Shown one piece after another: positions 22,309 through 30,122 of a stretch of 64,000 bases of DNA. Within the stretch, counting starts at the first letter, position 1, and each line of letters opens with the position of its first letter. Source of the DNA: Propioniciclava tarda (GTDB lineage Bacteria; Actinomycetota; Actinomycetes; Propionibacteriales; Propionibacteriaceae); contig NZ_FXTL01000014.1 of NCBI RefSeq assembly GCF_900182665.1, positions 27,179 through 91,178 of the forward strand, given 5' to 3'. A model generated the notes under the pieces. The model searched no databases. It worked only from the letters and a program-made list of their open reading frames with translations, and was not told the DNA's origin. Position numbers and translations under genes: made by a program.

Positions 22309-23583
22309 GTGACCGTCGATCCCGCGCTGCCCCGGTTGCGCGCCTGCACCGTCGCGATCGACGACCCCGGCGACTTGCTCGACTACCTCGCCGAGGCGTC
22401 CGATGTGGCCTGGATCCGCCGCGGCGACGGCCTCGTCGGCCTCGGCGTCGCCGCCCGCGTCGACGTCGCCTCGCTCGACGACGGCGCCGAATGGTGGAAG
22501 GCGCTCTCGGCCCGCATCGAGCACTCCACCGAACTCCCCGGCGCCTGGGGCGTCGGACCCCTCGCCTTCGGCTCGTTCGCCTTCGACGCCGGACACACGG
22601 CGTCCACCTCAGTTCTGATCGTGCCCGAGTTGATCATCGGACGCCGCTCCGGCCAGTCATGGCTGACGGCGATCTCAGCCGATGGCCACTCCCCCGTGCT
22701 GCCTGCGAAGGCTCCGGACTCCGACGGTCCCGGACGCGTCGAGGTGCGTCCGGTCGGCCTGGACGCGGCGGGCTACGCCCGCGAGGTCGGACGCCTCGTC
22801 GAGCGGATCAACGACCCCGACAGCGAGCTCGCCAAGGTCGTCCTCGCGAGGGCGCTGCGCGCGATGGGCGAGCGTCCCGTCGAGGCCCGCTGGCTGGCCA
22901 AGCGGCTGGCGTCCGCGTACCCCAGCTGCTGGACCTTCCACGTGGACGGACTCGTCGGGGCGTCCCCGGAGATGCTGATCCGCGCCGAGGGCGGGCTGGC
23001 GACGTCACGCGTGCTGGCCGGGACGATCCGCCGCAGCGACGCGTCGCAGGACGAGGCGCTGGCCGATGCGCTGTCCGGCTCCGGCAAGGACCTGGAAGAG
23101 CACGAGTTCGCCGTCGCGTCCGTGGCGAACGCGCTGCGTCCGTTCTGCTCGGGCATGAACGTCCCCGATGCGCCGTTCGTGCTGCAACTGCCCAACGTCA
23201 TGCATCTGGCGTCCGATGTGACGGGCGTCATGGCCGGGGCGTTCTCCGCACTGCACCTGGCCGGACGCCTCCACCCGTCCGCGGCCGTCTGCGGGACGCC
23301 CACCGCGGCCGCCCTCGCCGCGATCGCCGAGCATGAGCACCTCGACCGCGGCCGCTACGCCGGACCCGTCGGCTGGATCGACACCCACGGCGACGGCGAA
23401 TGGGCGATCGCCCTGCGCTGCGGGCAGATCGCGCAGGACGCGGCGTCCATCACGTTGTACGCGGGCTGCGGCATCGTCGGGCGCTCGCGTCCGGACGCCG
23501 AGGTCGCCGAGACCGAAGCCAAGCTGGCGCCCATGCTGGGCGCTCTCGGCGTGAGCCCGGGCGCGGCGCTGGGTCGGTCGTAG
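22309..23583 (+). CDS. menF: Isochorismate synthase (menaquinone pathway)
   Basis: Converts chorismate to isochorismate, the first menaquinone step. The product is about 424 aa from GTG 22309. An ATG at 22270 would add 13 unconserved residues, and the TATCCT box between them argues for the GTG. Chorismate-binding motifs are present: LAKVVLARAL, VGASPEMLIR, RVLAGTIRR, SGKDLEEHEF, HPSAAVCGTP and DRGRYAGPVGW. A salicylate or siderophore isochorismate synthase is possible by motif alone. The surrounding menG, D, C, A and E genes favour menaquinone. Confidence 0.9.
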   Translation: MTVDPALPRLRACTVAIDDPGDLLDYLAEASDVAWIRRGDGLVGLGVAARVDVASLDDGAEWWKALSARIEHSTELPGAWGVGPLAFGSFAFDAGHTASTSVLIVPELIIGRRSGQSWLTAISADGHSPVLPAKAPDSDGPGRVEVRPVGLDAAGYAREVGRLVERINDPDSELAKVVLARALRAMGERPVEARWLAKRLASAYPSCWTFHVDGLVGASPEMLIRAEGGLATSRVLAGTIRRSDASQDEALADALSGSGKDLEEHEFAVASVANALRPFCSGMNVPDAPFVLQLPNVMHLASDVTGVMAGAFSALHLAGRLHPSAAVCGTPTAAALAAIAEHEHLDRGRYAGPVGWIDTHGDGEWAIALRCGQIAQDAASITLYAGCGIVGRSRPDAEVAETEAKLAPMLGALGVSPGAALGRS

Positions 23584-23602
23584 GAGAGCTCCCGTCCGGC
23601 CG

Positions 23603-24847
23603 TCAGAGTTCCCACAGGGCCGCGACAGGCAATGCCCACAGCCGCTCGCCCATGTTCCAGGCTCGCTCGCCGAGGTGTAGCACCACGCCGGCTACAAAGT
23701 CGTCTCCGAGTCGATCGCGGAGCCTCATGAGCCCGGTCGCATGATCCGGACGCGCTGTCGAACTGGCTTTCACTTCCAGCCCTAAGACCTTGCCCCCGCG
23801 CAGTTCCACGAGCAGATCAACTTCTGCACCGCCTGCTTCGCGATAGTGCGATAGGTCAAAGCGGGTGCTGCTCCACGACGACTGACGCAGAAGCTCATTG
23901 CTGACAAAACCCTCCAGCAGTCCGCCGAGGTGGTTGACGCCCAGATGGCTCAGAAGATCGTCCGCCTCGAGATTCGACAGCATCGCAGCCAGCCCGGAAT
24001 CTGCGACATGCGCCTTGGCCCGCGCAACGACACGTCGGGTCCTGCTGCGACTCCAACCTGGGACCGAGTCGACCAGGTAGAGATCCGAAAGCCGCTGAAC
24101 GTCGCCCCTTGCGGTCCCCTCGGCGACACCCACGTCGCGGGCGATCCTTGCCGGAACCAACTCACCGGTCTGGGCTCCGGCAAGCAGCGCCAGCACCTTC
24201 CTCAGGCGAGCGGGACTCGCTGTCGTGAGGTCTCGGAGATCGCCGCGCATCAGCCGATCGACGTAGTCAGCGAGCCACACCCTCCGGCGCTCTCCGTTGC
24301 GGGCGAGGGCGGTGGGATAGCCACCCGCGCAGATGGCGTCGACGTAGCGCTCCCTCGACCAGGAACTGCTCCAACCCGACAGGTCCGGCTCTGCCAGAAA
24401 CCGGGCGACGAAGTCATCTTGTCGGCGTCCGACTTCTCCCTGCGAGAGCGGACGCAGCCGGATCGTTTCTGCGCGGCCCGCGAGAGAGTCCTCCGCTCCA
24501 GGGACACGCATGAGGTCGGCGGAGCCGGTGAGGAGGAAGCGTCCCGGCTGCCGATCGCGGTCGACGGCGGCTTTGATCGGAAGGATCAGCTGCGGGGCAC
24601 GCTGGATCTCGTCCAAGACGACCGGGCCACCGCCAAAGCCTGCGATGAAGGACTCCGGGTCCGCTTCGGCGGCCAGTCGCGCCTCAGGGTCGTCGAGTGT
24701 CACGACGGTGGCGCCCGACTCCTTCGCCAGCTCCGCCGTCAGGGTGCTCTTGCCGGTCTGACGGGCTCCTTGGACGACGACGACAGGAGTGTCGGCGAGC
24801 GCTTCGCGAACTCGCCCAACGATCCACCGCGGATACTGCTCCTGCAT
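23603..24847 (-). CDS. DUF4143-type AAA ATPase
   Basis: 414 aa. The N-terminal AAA domain has Walker A GARQTGKS at 27-34 and Walker B VVLDEIQRAP, then a sensor-like LTGSADLM. The C-terminal DUF4143 domain includes a winged-helix-like stretch (ARIARDVGVAEGTARGDVQR) and a restriction-endonuclease-like ending with GGAEVDLLVELRGGKVLGLE followed by VKAS. This family is widespread and its cellular role is not established. The gene stands alone, and its upstream region carries four 23-bp tandem repeats. Convergent with menF, 19 bases apart. Confidence 0.88.
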   Translation of the reverse strand: MQEQYPRWIVGRVREALADTPVVVVQGARQTGKSTLTAELAKESGATVVTLDDPEARLAAEADPESFIAGFGGGPVVLDEIQRAPQLILPIKAAVDRDRQPGRFLLTGSADLMRVPGAEDSLAGRAETIRLRPLSQGEVGRRQDDFVARFLAEPDLSGWSSSWSRERYVDAICAGGYPTALARNGERRRVWLADYVDRLMRGDLRDLTTASPARLRKVLALLAGAQTGELVPARIARDVGVAEGTARGDVQRLSDLYLVDSVPGWSRSRTRRVVARAKAHVADSGLAAMLSNLEADDLLSHLGVNHLGGLLEGFVSNELLRQSSWSSTRFDLSHYREAGGAEVDLLVELRGGKVLGLEVKASSTARPDHATGLMRLRDRLGDDFVAGVVLHLGERAWNMGERLWALPVAALWEL

Positions 24848-24875
24848 ACGGCTCAGACTAGCAGGGATGCAACTC

Positions 24876-24967
24876 GACTGCGGATTTATCAGCCCTTGGA
24901 TTGCGGATTTATCAGGCTCCGGATTGAGGATTTATCACCTCTCCGACTGCGGGTTTAGCCACACTCA
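24876..24967. repeat. Four 23-bp tandem repeats upstream of the DUF4143 ATPase
   Basis: Units at 24876-24898, 24899-24921, 24922-24944 and 24945-24967. The shared core on the plus strand is GANTGCGGATTTATCA, and the fourth copy is the most diverged. The repeats begin 28 bases upstream of the ATPase ATG and reach the stop codon of the next gene. They are AT-rich against the surroundings and read TGATAAATCC on the ATPase strand. They could be iterated operator sites. There are no unique spacers, so this is not a CRISPR. Confidence 0.8.
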
Positions 24968-26698
24968 CCGCTGCGGACGGGCGATCTTGATCTTCTCGGT
25001 GTTGCCCGCCGCGCGGGCGGCCTTCTCTTCGGCGAGCTTGCGTTGCTGCTCCTTGCTCTCCTCCTGCAACTCGGCCATGTCGATGCCCAGGAAGAAGTAG
25101 ACGACGGCCGCGATTGCCAGGCTGACCCAGATCGGCGCGCCGAGCATCAGCGGCGCCGTCACGATGGCGCACACATCGATGCCGCGGAACAGGTTGAAGA
25201 TCAGCGACGGCGGCAGCGCGCCGGCGTTGGTCGCCATCATCGGGGTGTTGAAGTCGGTCTGCTTGGCCGTCTGCCAGCGGACGGCACCCAGCAGGCCCGC
25301 GATGCCGATGACGCCGGCCGTCATGAGGGCGTCCGGCAGCGACCGGGTCGCGCCGCCCACGATGCCCATCACGGACGGCGTCACGACGATCACCCAGATC
25401 AGGGCCAAGACGGTGGGGACGATCATCGCCGCGTTGCGCAACTGCCGCGTCGAGAAGGGGAAGGTGCGGGCCAGACCACCGGTCCGGCTCAGCACGCGCA
25501 GGCTGCCGAAGAACGGGACCAGCGCCGCGACCAGGGCCAACGCCGCCAGGAACGGCATCACGAAGGCGACGCCGAGGGCGTCCGCGGCGTAGGGCACGAG
25601 GGCCGACGCGATGAGCGCCACGAACGGCTTCGGGAAGCGGATCAGCCGCTGAACGTCGCGGAACACCAGCGCCTGGACGCCCGTGCCGCGACCCGGCGTC
25701 GGACGCACGTAGCCACGCGCCACCGCCTCGCGCTCGACCAGGATGTCACGGGCCAGCCCGAGGTCGAGGGCGTACATCGCGCCCTGCATGCCCGAGACCA
25801 GCGATCCGCCTGAGAGCAACCGAGCCCGTCGGATCTGGTTCAGCCGTCCCCGCGCTAGGCCAGCGAACGCCACGGTCAGCGCCGCGCCCACCGCCGCGAT
25901 CGCCCACGGCGCGAGGGCCGGCGAGGCCGGAATGAGCGTCGTCTGACCCGCGGCGATCAGGACCATCCACAGCACCGTCGCCGTCGCGGCCACCGAGAAC
26001 AGCACCTGCAACGCTCTGAGAACGAACTGCCGGTCGTGCGTCTGCTCGAACGCAGCCAAGGCGATCAGGGCGGACGCCGTCGCTCCGGCCGCCAGGCCCC
26101 AGGCCAGAATCGAGAGCGGGGCCGTCCCGGTGAGCAGAGCCAACAGGCCGCCCATCACGGTCGCGACGCCCAGCGCCACGAACACCGCTGCCCAGAGGCG
26201 TCCGCCCAAGAGGCGCGTCCGCGAGATCGGGGCGTCCATCAGCCACGAGCCCTCGGCCGCGGACGCCAACACCGGCCCGAAGATGCGCGCGGCCGACAGC
26301 GTCACGGTCGCGGCCGCGAACACCACAGCCCACGGCAGCAGCGAGCGTCCGGTGAGGCAGCCGGACGAGGTGCACCCCGCCGCGGTCTGGTTCGAGTTGA
26401 CCAGCAGGTTCACGATCATCGCGCCGATCAACGCGAGGCTGAAGAGCATGAAGTAGGCGTCGCCCAGCACCTGGCCGATGGTCCGGGACGCGCGTCCGTG
26501 CCGCCAGTCCTTCATGAGGCCGTGCAGGGCCTTTTCGTCGACGACGTGCGCGTCGGCGTCCGGCAAGAAGGCGAAGGTCCAGTCGCGGTCGGCGTAGGCG
26601 GCGTACGGGTCCTCGGACTCGACCTCGACGCCGGGCCCGGCGACGGCGTCCGGCTGGGACACCCCCGACCGGATCAGCTTCTTCGACTTCTTGCTCAC
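24965..26698 (-). CDS. Multi-spanning ABC-exporter membrane protein (DUF6297-like)
   Basis: 577 aa with a hydrophilic N-terminus of about 90 residues, roughly a dozen hydrophobic segments, and a charged C-terminal coil (ELQEESKEQQRKLAEEKAA). The start GTG 26698 overlaps the stop of the ATP-binding protein gene upstream, so the two form one transporter. The fold resembles ABC-2-type permeases. Similar actinobacterial proteins are labelled DUF6297. The substrate is unknown. Confidence 0.75.
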   Translation of the reverse strand: MSKKSKKLIRSGVSQPDAVAGPGVEVESEDPYAAYADRDWTFAFLPDADAHVVDEKALHGLMKDWRHGRASRTIGQVLGDAYFMLFSLALIGAMIVNLLVNSNQTAAGCTSSGCLTGRSLLPWAVVFAAATVTLSAARIFGPVLASAAEGSWLMDAPISRTRLLGGRLWAAVFVALGVATVMGGLLALLTGTAPLSILAWGLAAGATASALIALAAFEQTHDRQFVLRALQVLFSVAATATVLWMVLIAAGQTTLIPASPALAPWAIAAVGAALTVAFAGLARGRLNQIRRARLLSGGSLVSGMQGAMYALDLGLARDILVEREAVARGYVRPTPGRGTGVQALVFRDVQRLIRFPKPFVALIASALVPYAADALGVAFVMPFLAALALVAALVPFFGSLRVLSRTGGLARTFPFSTRQLRNAAMIVPTVLALIWVIVVTPSVMGIVGGATRSLPDALMTAGVIGIAGLLGAVRWQTAKQTDFNTPMMATNAGALPPSLIFNLFRGIDVCAIVTAPLMLGAPIWVSLAIAAVVYFFLGIDMAELQEESKEQQRKLAEEKAARAAGNTEKIKIARPQR

Positions 26699-27393
26699 GG
26701 CGCGACCTCAGCCTCGGCCGGCTCGGCCTCGGGCTCGGCGTCCACGGTCGGACGCCGCGGGCCGACGAGCTTCACGGTCCGGGTCGCCACCTGCTGGACC
26801 AGGTAGGGCTCGTGCGAGGCCATCACGATCGCGAGGCCGCGCTCACGCTCGGCGACGAGCCGGGCGGCCAGCCAGGCCACGCCCTCGACGTCGAGGCGCT
26901 GCTCGGGCTCGTCCAGGATCAGCAGCTTGCGCGGACGCACGAAAGCCGTAGCCAGCGCGAGACGACGCCGCTGGCCGGAGCTCAGCGTGCCCGGCAACTG
27001 CCCGGACTGCGGCACCAGCTGGACCTCGTCCAGGACGGCGTCCACGGCGGCGTCCGGATCAGGGACGCCGTGGGCGCGGGCCAGGAGGTCCAGGTGCTCG
27101 ACGACGCTGAGGTCGGGGAAGAAGTCGAGGTCGTCGATGACCGTCGCCACGCCGCGGCGGATCTCGGGATTCGTCTCGCTCATGCGGATGCCCTCGAACT
27201 CGACCGTGCCCTCATCCGGGATCGTCGCCCCGATCAGCATGCGCAGAATGGTCGACTTGCCGACGCCGTTGCGTCCGGTCAGCGCGATCGCCTCGCCGGG
27301 AAAGACGTCGAGTGAGAAGTTCTCGACGATCGTCACGGGCCCGAAAGCCTTCTTCACCTTGGACGCCGTGAGCACCGGTACGCGTTTGGCCAT
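26695..27393 (-). CDS. ABC transporter ATP-binding protein
   Basis: 232 aa from ATG 27393. The frame runs further upstream but without coding character. Walker A is GRNGVGKST, the signature is LSSGQRRRLALA, Walker B is LLILDEPEQ, and the H-loop is MASHEP. A Pro/Glu/Ala tail ends the protein. It is coupled (GTGA overlap) to the membrane protein gene that follows. The pair resembles drug or lipid ABC-2 exporters. No substrate clue is present. Confidence 0.92.
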   Translation of the reverse strand: MAKRVPVLTASKVKKAFGPVTIVENFSLDVFPGEAIALTGRNGVGKSTILRMLIGATIPDEGTVEFEGIRMSETNPEIRRGVATVIDDLDFFPDLSVVEHLDLLARAHGVPDPDAAVDAVLDEVQLVPQSGQLPGTLSSGQRRRLALATAFVRPRKLLILDEPEQRLDVEGVAWLAARLVAERERGLAIVMASHEPYLVQQVATRTVKLVGPRRPTVDAEPEAEPAEAEVAP

Positions 27394-27588
27394 GGTCCCG
27401 ATTCTCTCGCACGCGCAAGGGTGCTGGCGCCACCGGCCCGCCTGGCTTGTGGTGGGCACTCTCTCCCCAGTACTGAGTGCTCGACCTTCCGGAAAACCGA
27501 AAGGCCCAGCACTCAAACACGCGAACAAGTTGGGGGGGTGGGCGGCCGATCGACGGGCTGTCGGCGGGACGTGACAAGATGTCGTCCC

Positions 27589-28296
27589 GTGGTGACCAAG
27601 TCCGACGCGCGCGCGACCCTGGCCAAGAGGCGCGCAGACGTCGCCGGCATGTTCGACGGGGTGGCGTCCCGCTACGACCTGATGAACGGCATCATGAGCG
27701 GCGGCCAGCACCTGTATTGGCGCCACCAGGTCGTCAAAGCGATCGATCCGAAGCCGGGCATGCGCATCCTCGACCTGGCCGCCGGCACCGGCACGTCGTC
27801 GCGTCCCCTGGCGGACGCCGGCGCGCTCGTCGTGCCCGCCGACCTGTCGTTCGGCATGCTCGCCGAGGGTAAGAAGCGCTGGCCGGACCTCGGCTTCGTG
27901 AACGCGGACGCCTGCGACCTGCCCTTCGCCGACGCCACCTTCGACGCCGTCACGATCAGCTACGGCCTGCGCAACGTCGAGCACACCGACGTCGCGCTGC
28001 GCGAGCTACGGCGCGTGACGCGTCCCGGTGGGATCGTCGTCATCAACGAGTTCTCGACGCCCCTGTTCGGGCCCTTCCGGCGCCTGTACCGCGACGTCAT
28101 GCTGCCCAAGGTGATCCCCGCGGCGGCGGGCCTGCTGTCGTCCAACCCGGGCGCCTACGACTACCTCGCCGAGTCGATCCTGGCCTGGCCGGACCAGCCC
28201 GCCCTCGCGCAGCTGATGGTCGACGCCGGCTGGCACGACGTCGCGTGGAAGAACCTCTCCGGCGGGGTCGTTGCGCTCCACCGCGGCCGGGCATGA
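27589..28296 (+). CDS. menG: Demethylmenaquinone methyltransferase
   Basis: SAM-dependent C-methylation of demethylmenaquinone, the last ring step. It is 235 aa from GTG 27589 (a second GTG follows directly). Family features: FDGVASRYDLMNGIMSGGQH at the N-terminus, SAM motif LDLAAGTGTSSRPLA, ISYGLRNVEHTDVALRE and PGAYDYLAESI. Divergent from the ABC exporter and overlapping the next gene by ATGA. Organisms that make only menaquinone use this UbiE/MenG homologue for it. Confidence 0.95.
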   Translation: MVTKSDARATLAKRRADVAGMFDGVASRYDLMNGIMSGGQHLYWRHQVVKAIDPKPGMRILDLAAGTGTSSRPLADAGALVVPADLSFGMLAEGKKRWPDLGFVNADACDLPFADATFDAVTISYGLRNVEHTDVALRELRRVTRPGGIVVINEFSTPLFGPFRRLYRDVMLPKVIPAAAGLLSSNPGAYDYLAESILAWPDQPALAQLMVDAGWHDVAWKNLSGGVVALHRGRA

Positions 28297-29933
28297 CCCA
28301 GCCGTTCGTCCTGGACGCCTACGCCGCCCGGTCCTGCGAGCTCAAGACGCTGCACGCCTTCACCCCCGGGCTGGAGGCGCCCCGCCGCGAGGCGCCGCTG
28401 CCCGCGTTCTTCCACGATCCGGACGCCGTCGAGGCCGACGTCTTCGGGCGGCTGCTCGCCTCGGGGGCGTCCGCGATCGACCTGCGTCCGCTGCGGGGCA
28501 CGCCGTCCGACGAGCAGGAGGCCGCCGCCCTCCGCGCCCTCGACGAGGGCTACGACCTCATCATCGGCGCGCTGCTGCCCCGCGACTGGGACGCCCACCG
28601 CGCGGGGCGTCCGTCGGTGCTGTTGAAGGTCGCGGACGGGTACGTGCCGGTCCTGGTGAAGTTCCACCGCGTCCAGGAGGCGTGCTCGCCGGACGCCGCG
28701 CCGTTGAGCTACTCCCTGCTGGACGACCCGCTGACGCGTCGAGAGTTCCCCGGGCGCCGCTTCCGGATGAGCCGCAGCAAGGCCGCCCTCCAGGTCGCAC
28801 ATCAGTGGCGGCTGCTGCAGGCGACGGGCCGCGCGGCGTCCGAACCGATCGTCGGCCTGATCGGCACCGAGCGACTGACGCCGCCGGACGCCGAGGACCG
28901 GCACCAGCACCTCGTCATCACGTGGATCGACCTGAACGCCGACGGGCTACTCGAGCGCTACGACGTCGAGCATGCTGAGCGGGTGCGGCTCGCGTCCGGG
29001 GCGCTGGACGGGACGGACGTCGCCCCGGATCCGGTGATCCATCGCGAGTGCCCCTACTGCGTCTGGCTCGACCGCTGCTCGGCGCTGCTGCCCGCCGATG
29101 ACCTGTCGCTGCGCATCGGCAAGGCGCCGCTCGACCCCCAGGAAGTGCGGGCCCTGCGCTCCCTCGGAGTGCGGAGCGTCGGCGATCTGGCGGACGCGGA
29201 CCTGGACGCGCTGCTGCTCGACTTCCTGCCCCGCGTCACCCGCGACGGCGCCGAGGACCGGCTGCGGCTGATCCAGCGTCGGGCGCGGCTGATCGCGTCC
29301 GGGGCCGAGCTGGAGCGGACGACCGCCGGCTCGGTCGAGTTGGGCGAGCACGAGTTGGAGATCGACCTCGACATCGAGACCTCGGCCAAGGACCACGCCT
29401 ATCTGTGGGGCTTCCACGTCGACGACCGCGCGTCCGGACGCCGCGAGTACCGCGCGTTCGCGCGCTTCGAACCGATGGACGCCGCAGCCGAGCGTGAGCT
29501 CGCGGCCGAGGCGTTCGCCTGGCTGCGGGAGGTGACGGCCGGGCGCGACGCGGCGGTCTATCACTACAGCGAGTACGAGATGCTGCGGCTGCACCGGCTG
29601 GCGTCCGGGCTGCGGGAGCGGGGCCAAGGCGAGCTGGCCGACTGGGCCGAAGGCTTCGCCGAGGAGCACTTCGTCGACCTGTTCGGCGTTGTCAGGCAGC
29701 ACTTCTTCGGGGCGAACGGCCTCGGGCTGAAAGTGGTGGCGTCCGCGGGGGCGGGGTTCGGCTGGCGCGACGAGTCGCCCGGCGGGCTGGCGTCCCAAGG
29801 GTGGTTCGACGACGCGGTCGGCGCCGCGAGCGACGCCGCGCGGGCGGCCGCCCGGACGCGTGTCCTGGAGTACAACGAGGATGACGTCCTGGCCACCTGG
29901 CACCTGCGGCGCTGGGTGCGCTCGCTCGACTGA
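28293..29933 (+). CDS. TM0106-family RecB-like nuclease with DnaQ-like C-terminal domain
   Basis: 546 aa. The N-terminal half resembles RecB/Cas4-type PD-(D/E)XK nucleases, with a cysteine cluster ECPYCVWLDRC that may bind an Fe-S cluster. The C-terminal part has an RNase H-like exonuclease pattern (EIDLDIETS, then YHYSEYEML and YNEDDVLATWHLRRW). This matches the family labelled TM0106 RecB-like putative nuclease, whose cellular role is unknown. The ATG at 28293 overlaps the menG stop. It is probably co-transcribed with menG by accident of genome packing. Confidence 0.82.
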   Translation: MTQPFVLDAYAARSCELKTLHAFTPGLEAPRREAPLPAFFHDPDAVEADVFGRLLASGASAIDLRPLRGTPSDEQEAAALRALDEGYDLIIGALLPRDWDAHRAGRPSVLLKVADGYVPVLVKFHRVQEACSPDAAPLSYSLLDDPLTRREFPGRRFRMSRSKAALQVAHQWRLLQATGRAASEPIVGLIGTERLTPPDAEDRHQHLVITWIDLNADGLLERYDVEHAERVRLASGALDGTDVAPDPVIHRECPYCVWLDRCSALLPADDLSLRIGKAPLDPQEVRALRSLGVRSVGDLADADLDALLLDFLPRVTRDGAEDRLRLIQRRARLIASGAELERTTAGSVELGEHELEIDLDIETSAKDHAYLWGFHVDDRASGRREYRAFARFEPMDAAAERELAAEAFAWLREVTAGRDAAVYHYSEYEMLRLHRLASGLRERGQGELADWAEGFAEEHFVDLFGVVRQHFFGANGLGLKVVASAGAGFGWRDESPGGLASQGWFDDAVGAASDAARAAARTRVLEYNEDDVLATWHLRRWVRSLD

Positions 29934-29951
29934 GCGGTCCTCCGGGCGGCC

Positions 29952-30105
29952 GGGCTGCGACAAGCTCAGGCAACGCGGCCATTCCGTGACCAGCCGACGG
30001 GCTTCGAGAAACTCAACCAACGGGGCTACTCGGTAAGAGCCGATGGGACGGTTGAGCCAGTCTGGTGGCGGAGTTGTGGTGGCCTGGCAACAGCGACTCC
30101 GCCAC
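29952..30105. terminator. REP-like remnants plus perfect inverted repeat between convergent genes
   Basis: GACAAGCTCAGGCAACG near 29959 and CTTCGAGAAACTCAACCAACG near 30002 are diverged REP copies. Downstream, GTGGCGGAGT (30065-30074) and ACTCCGCCAC (30096-30105) are exact 10-base complements around a 21-base loop. The hairpin lies between the nuclease and menD stops. There is no T-tract, so terminator activity is a guess from position. Confidence 0.45.
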
Positions 30106-30122
30106 GAACGTGCGGGGAGCGG

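Noticed and set aside
24876..24967. Possible CRISPR array
   Set aside because: Units are directly adjacent with no unique spacers, and no cas gene is near. Tandem repeats instead.
26036..26806. 256-codon plus-strand frame
   Set aside because: Antisense of the ABC membrane protein, with Arg/Glu/Gln-rich content and no motif.
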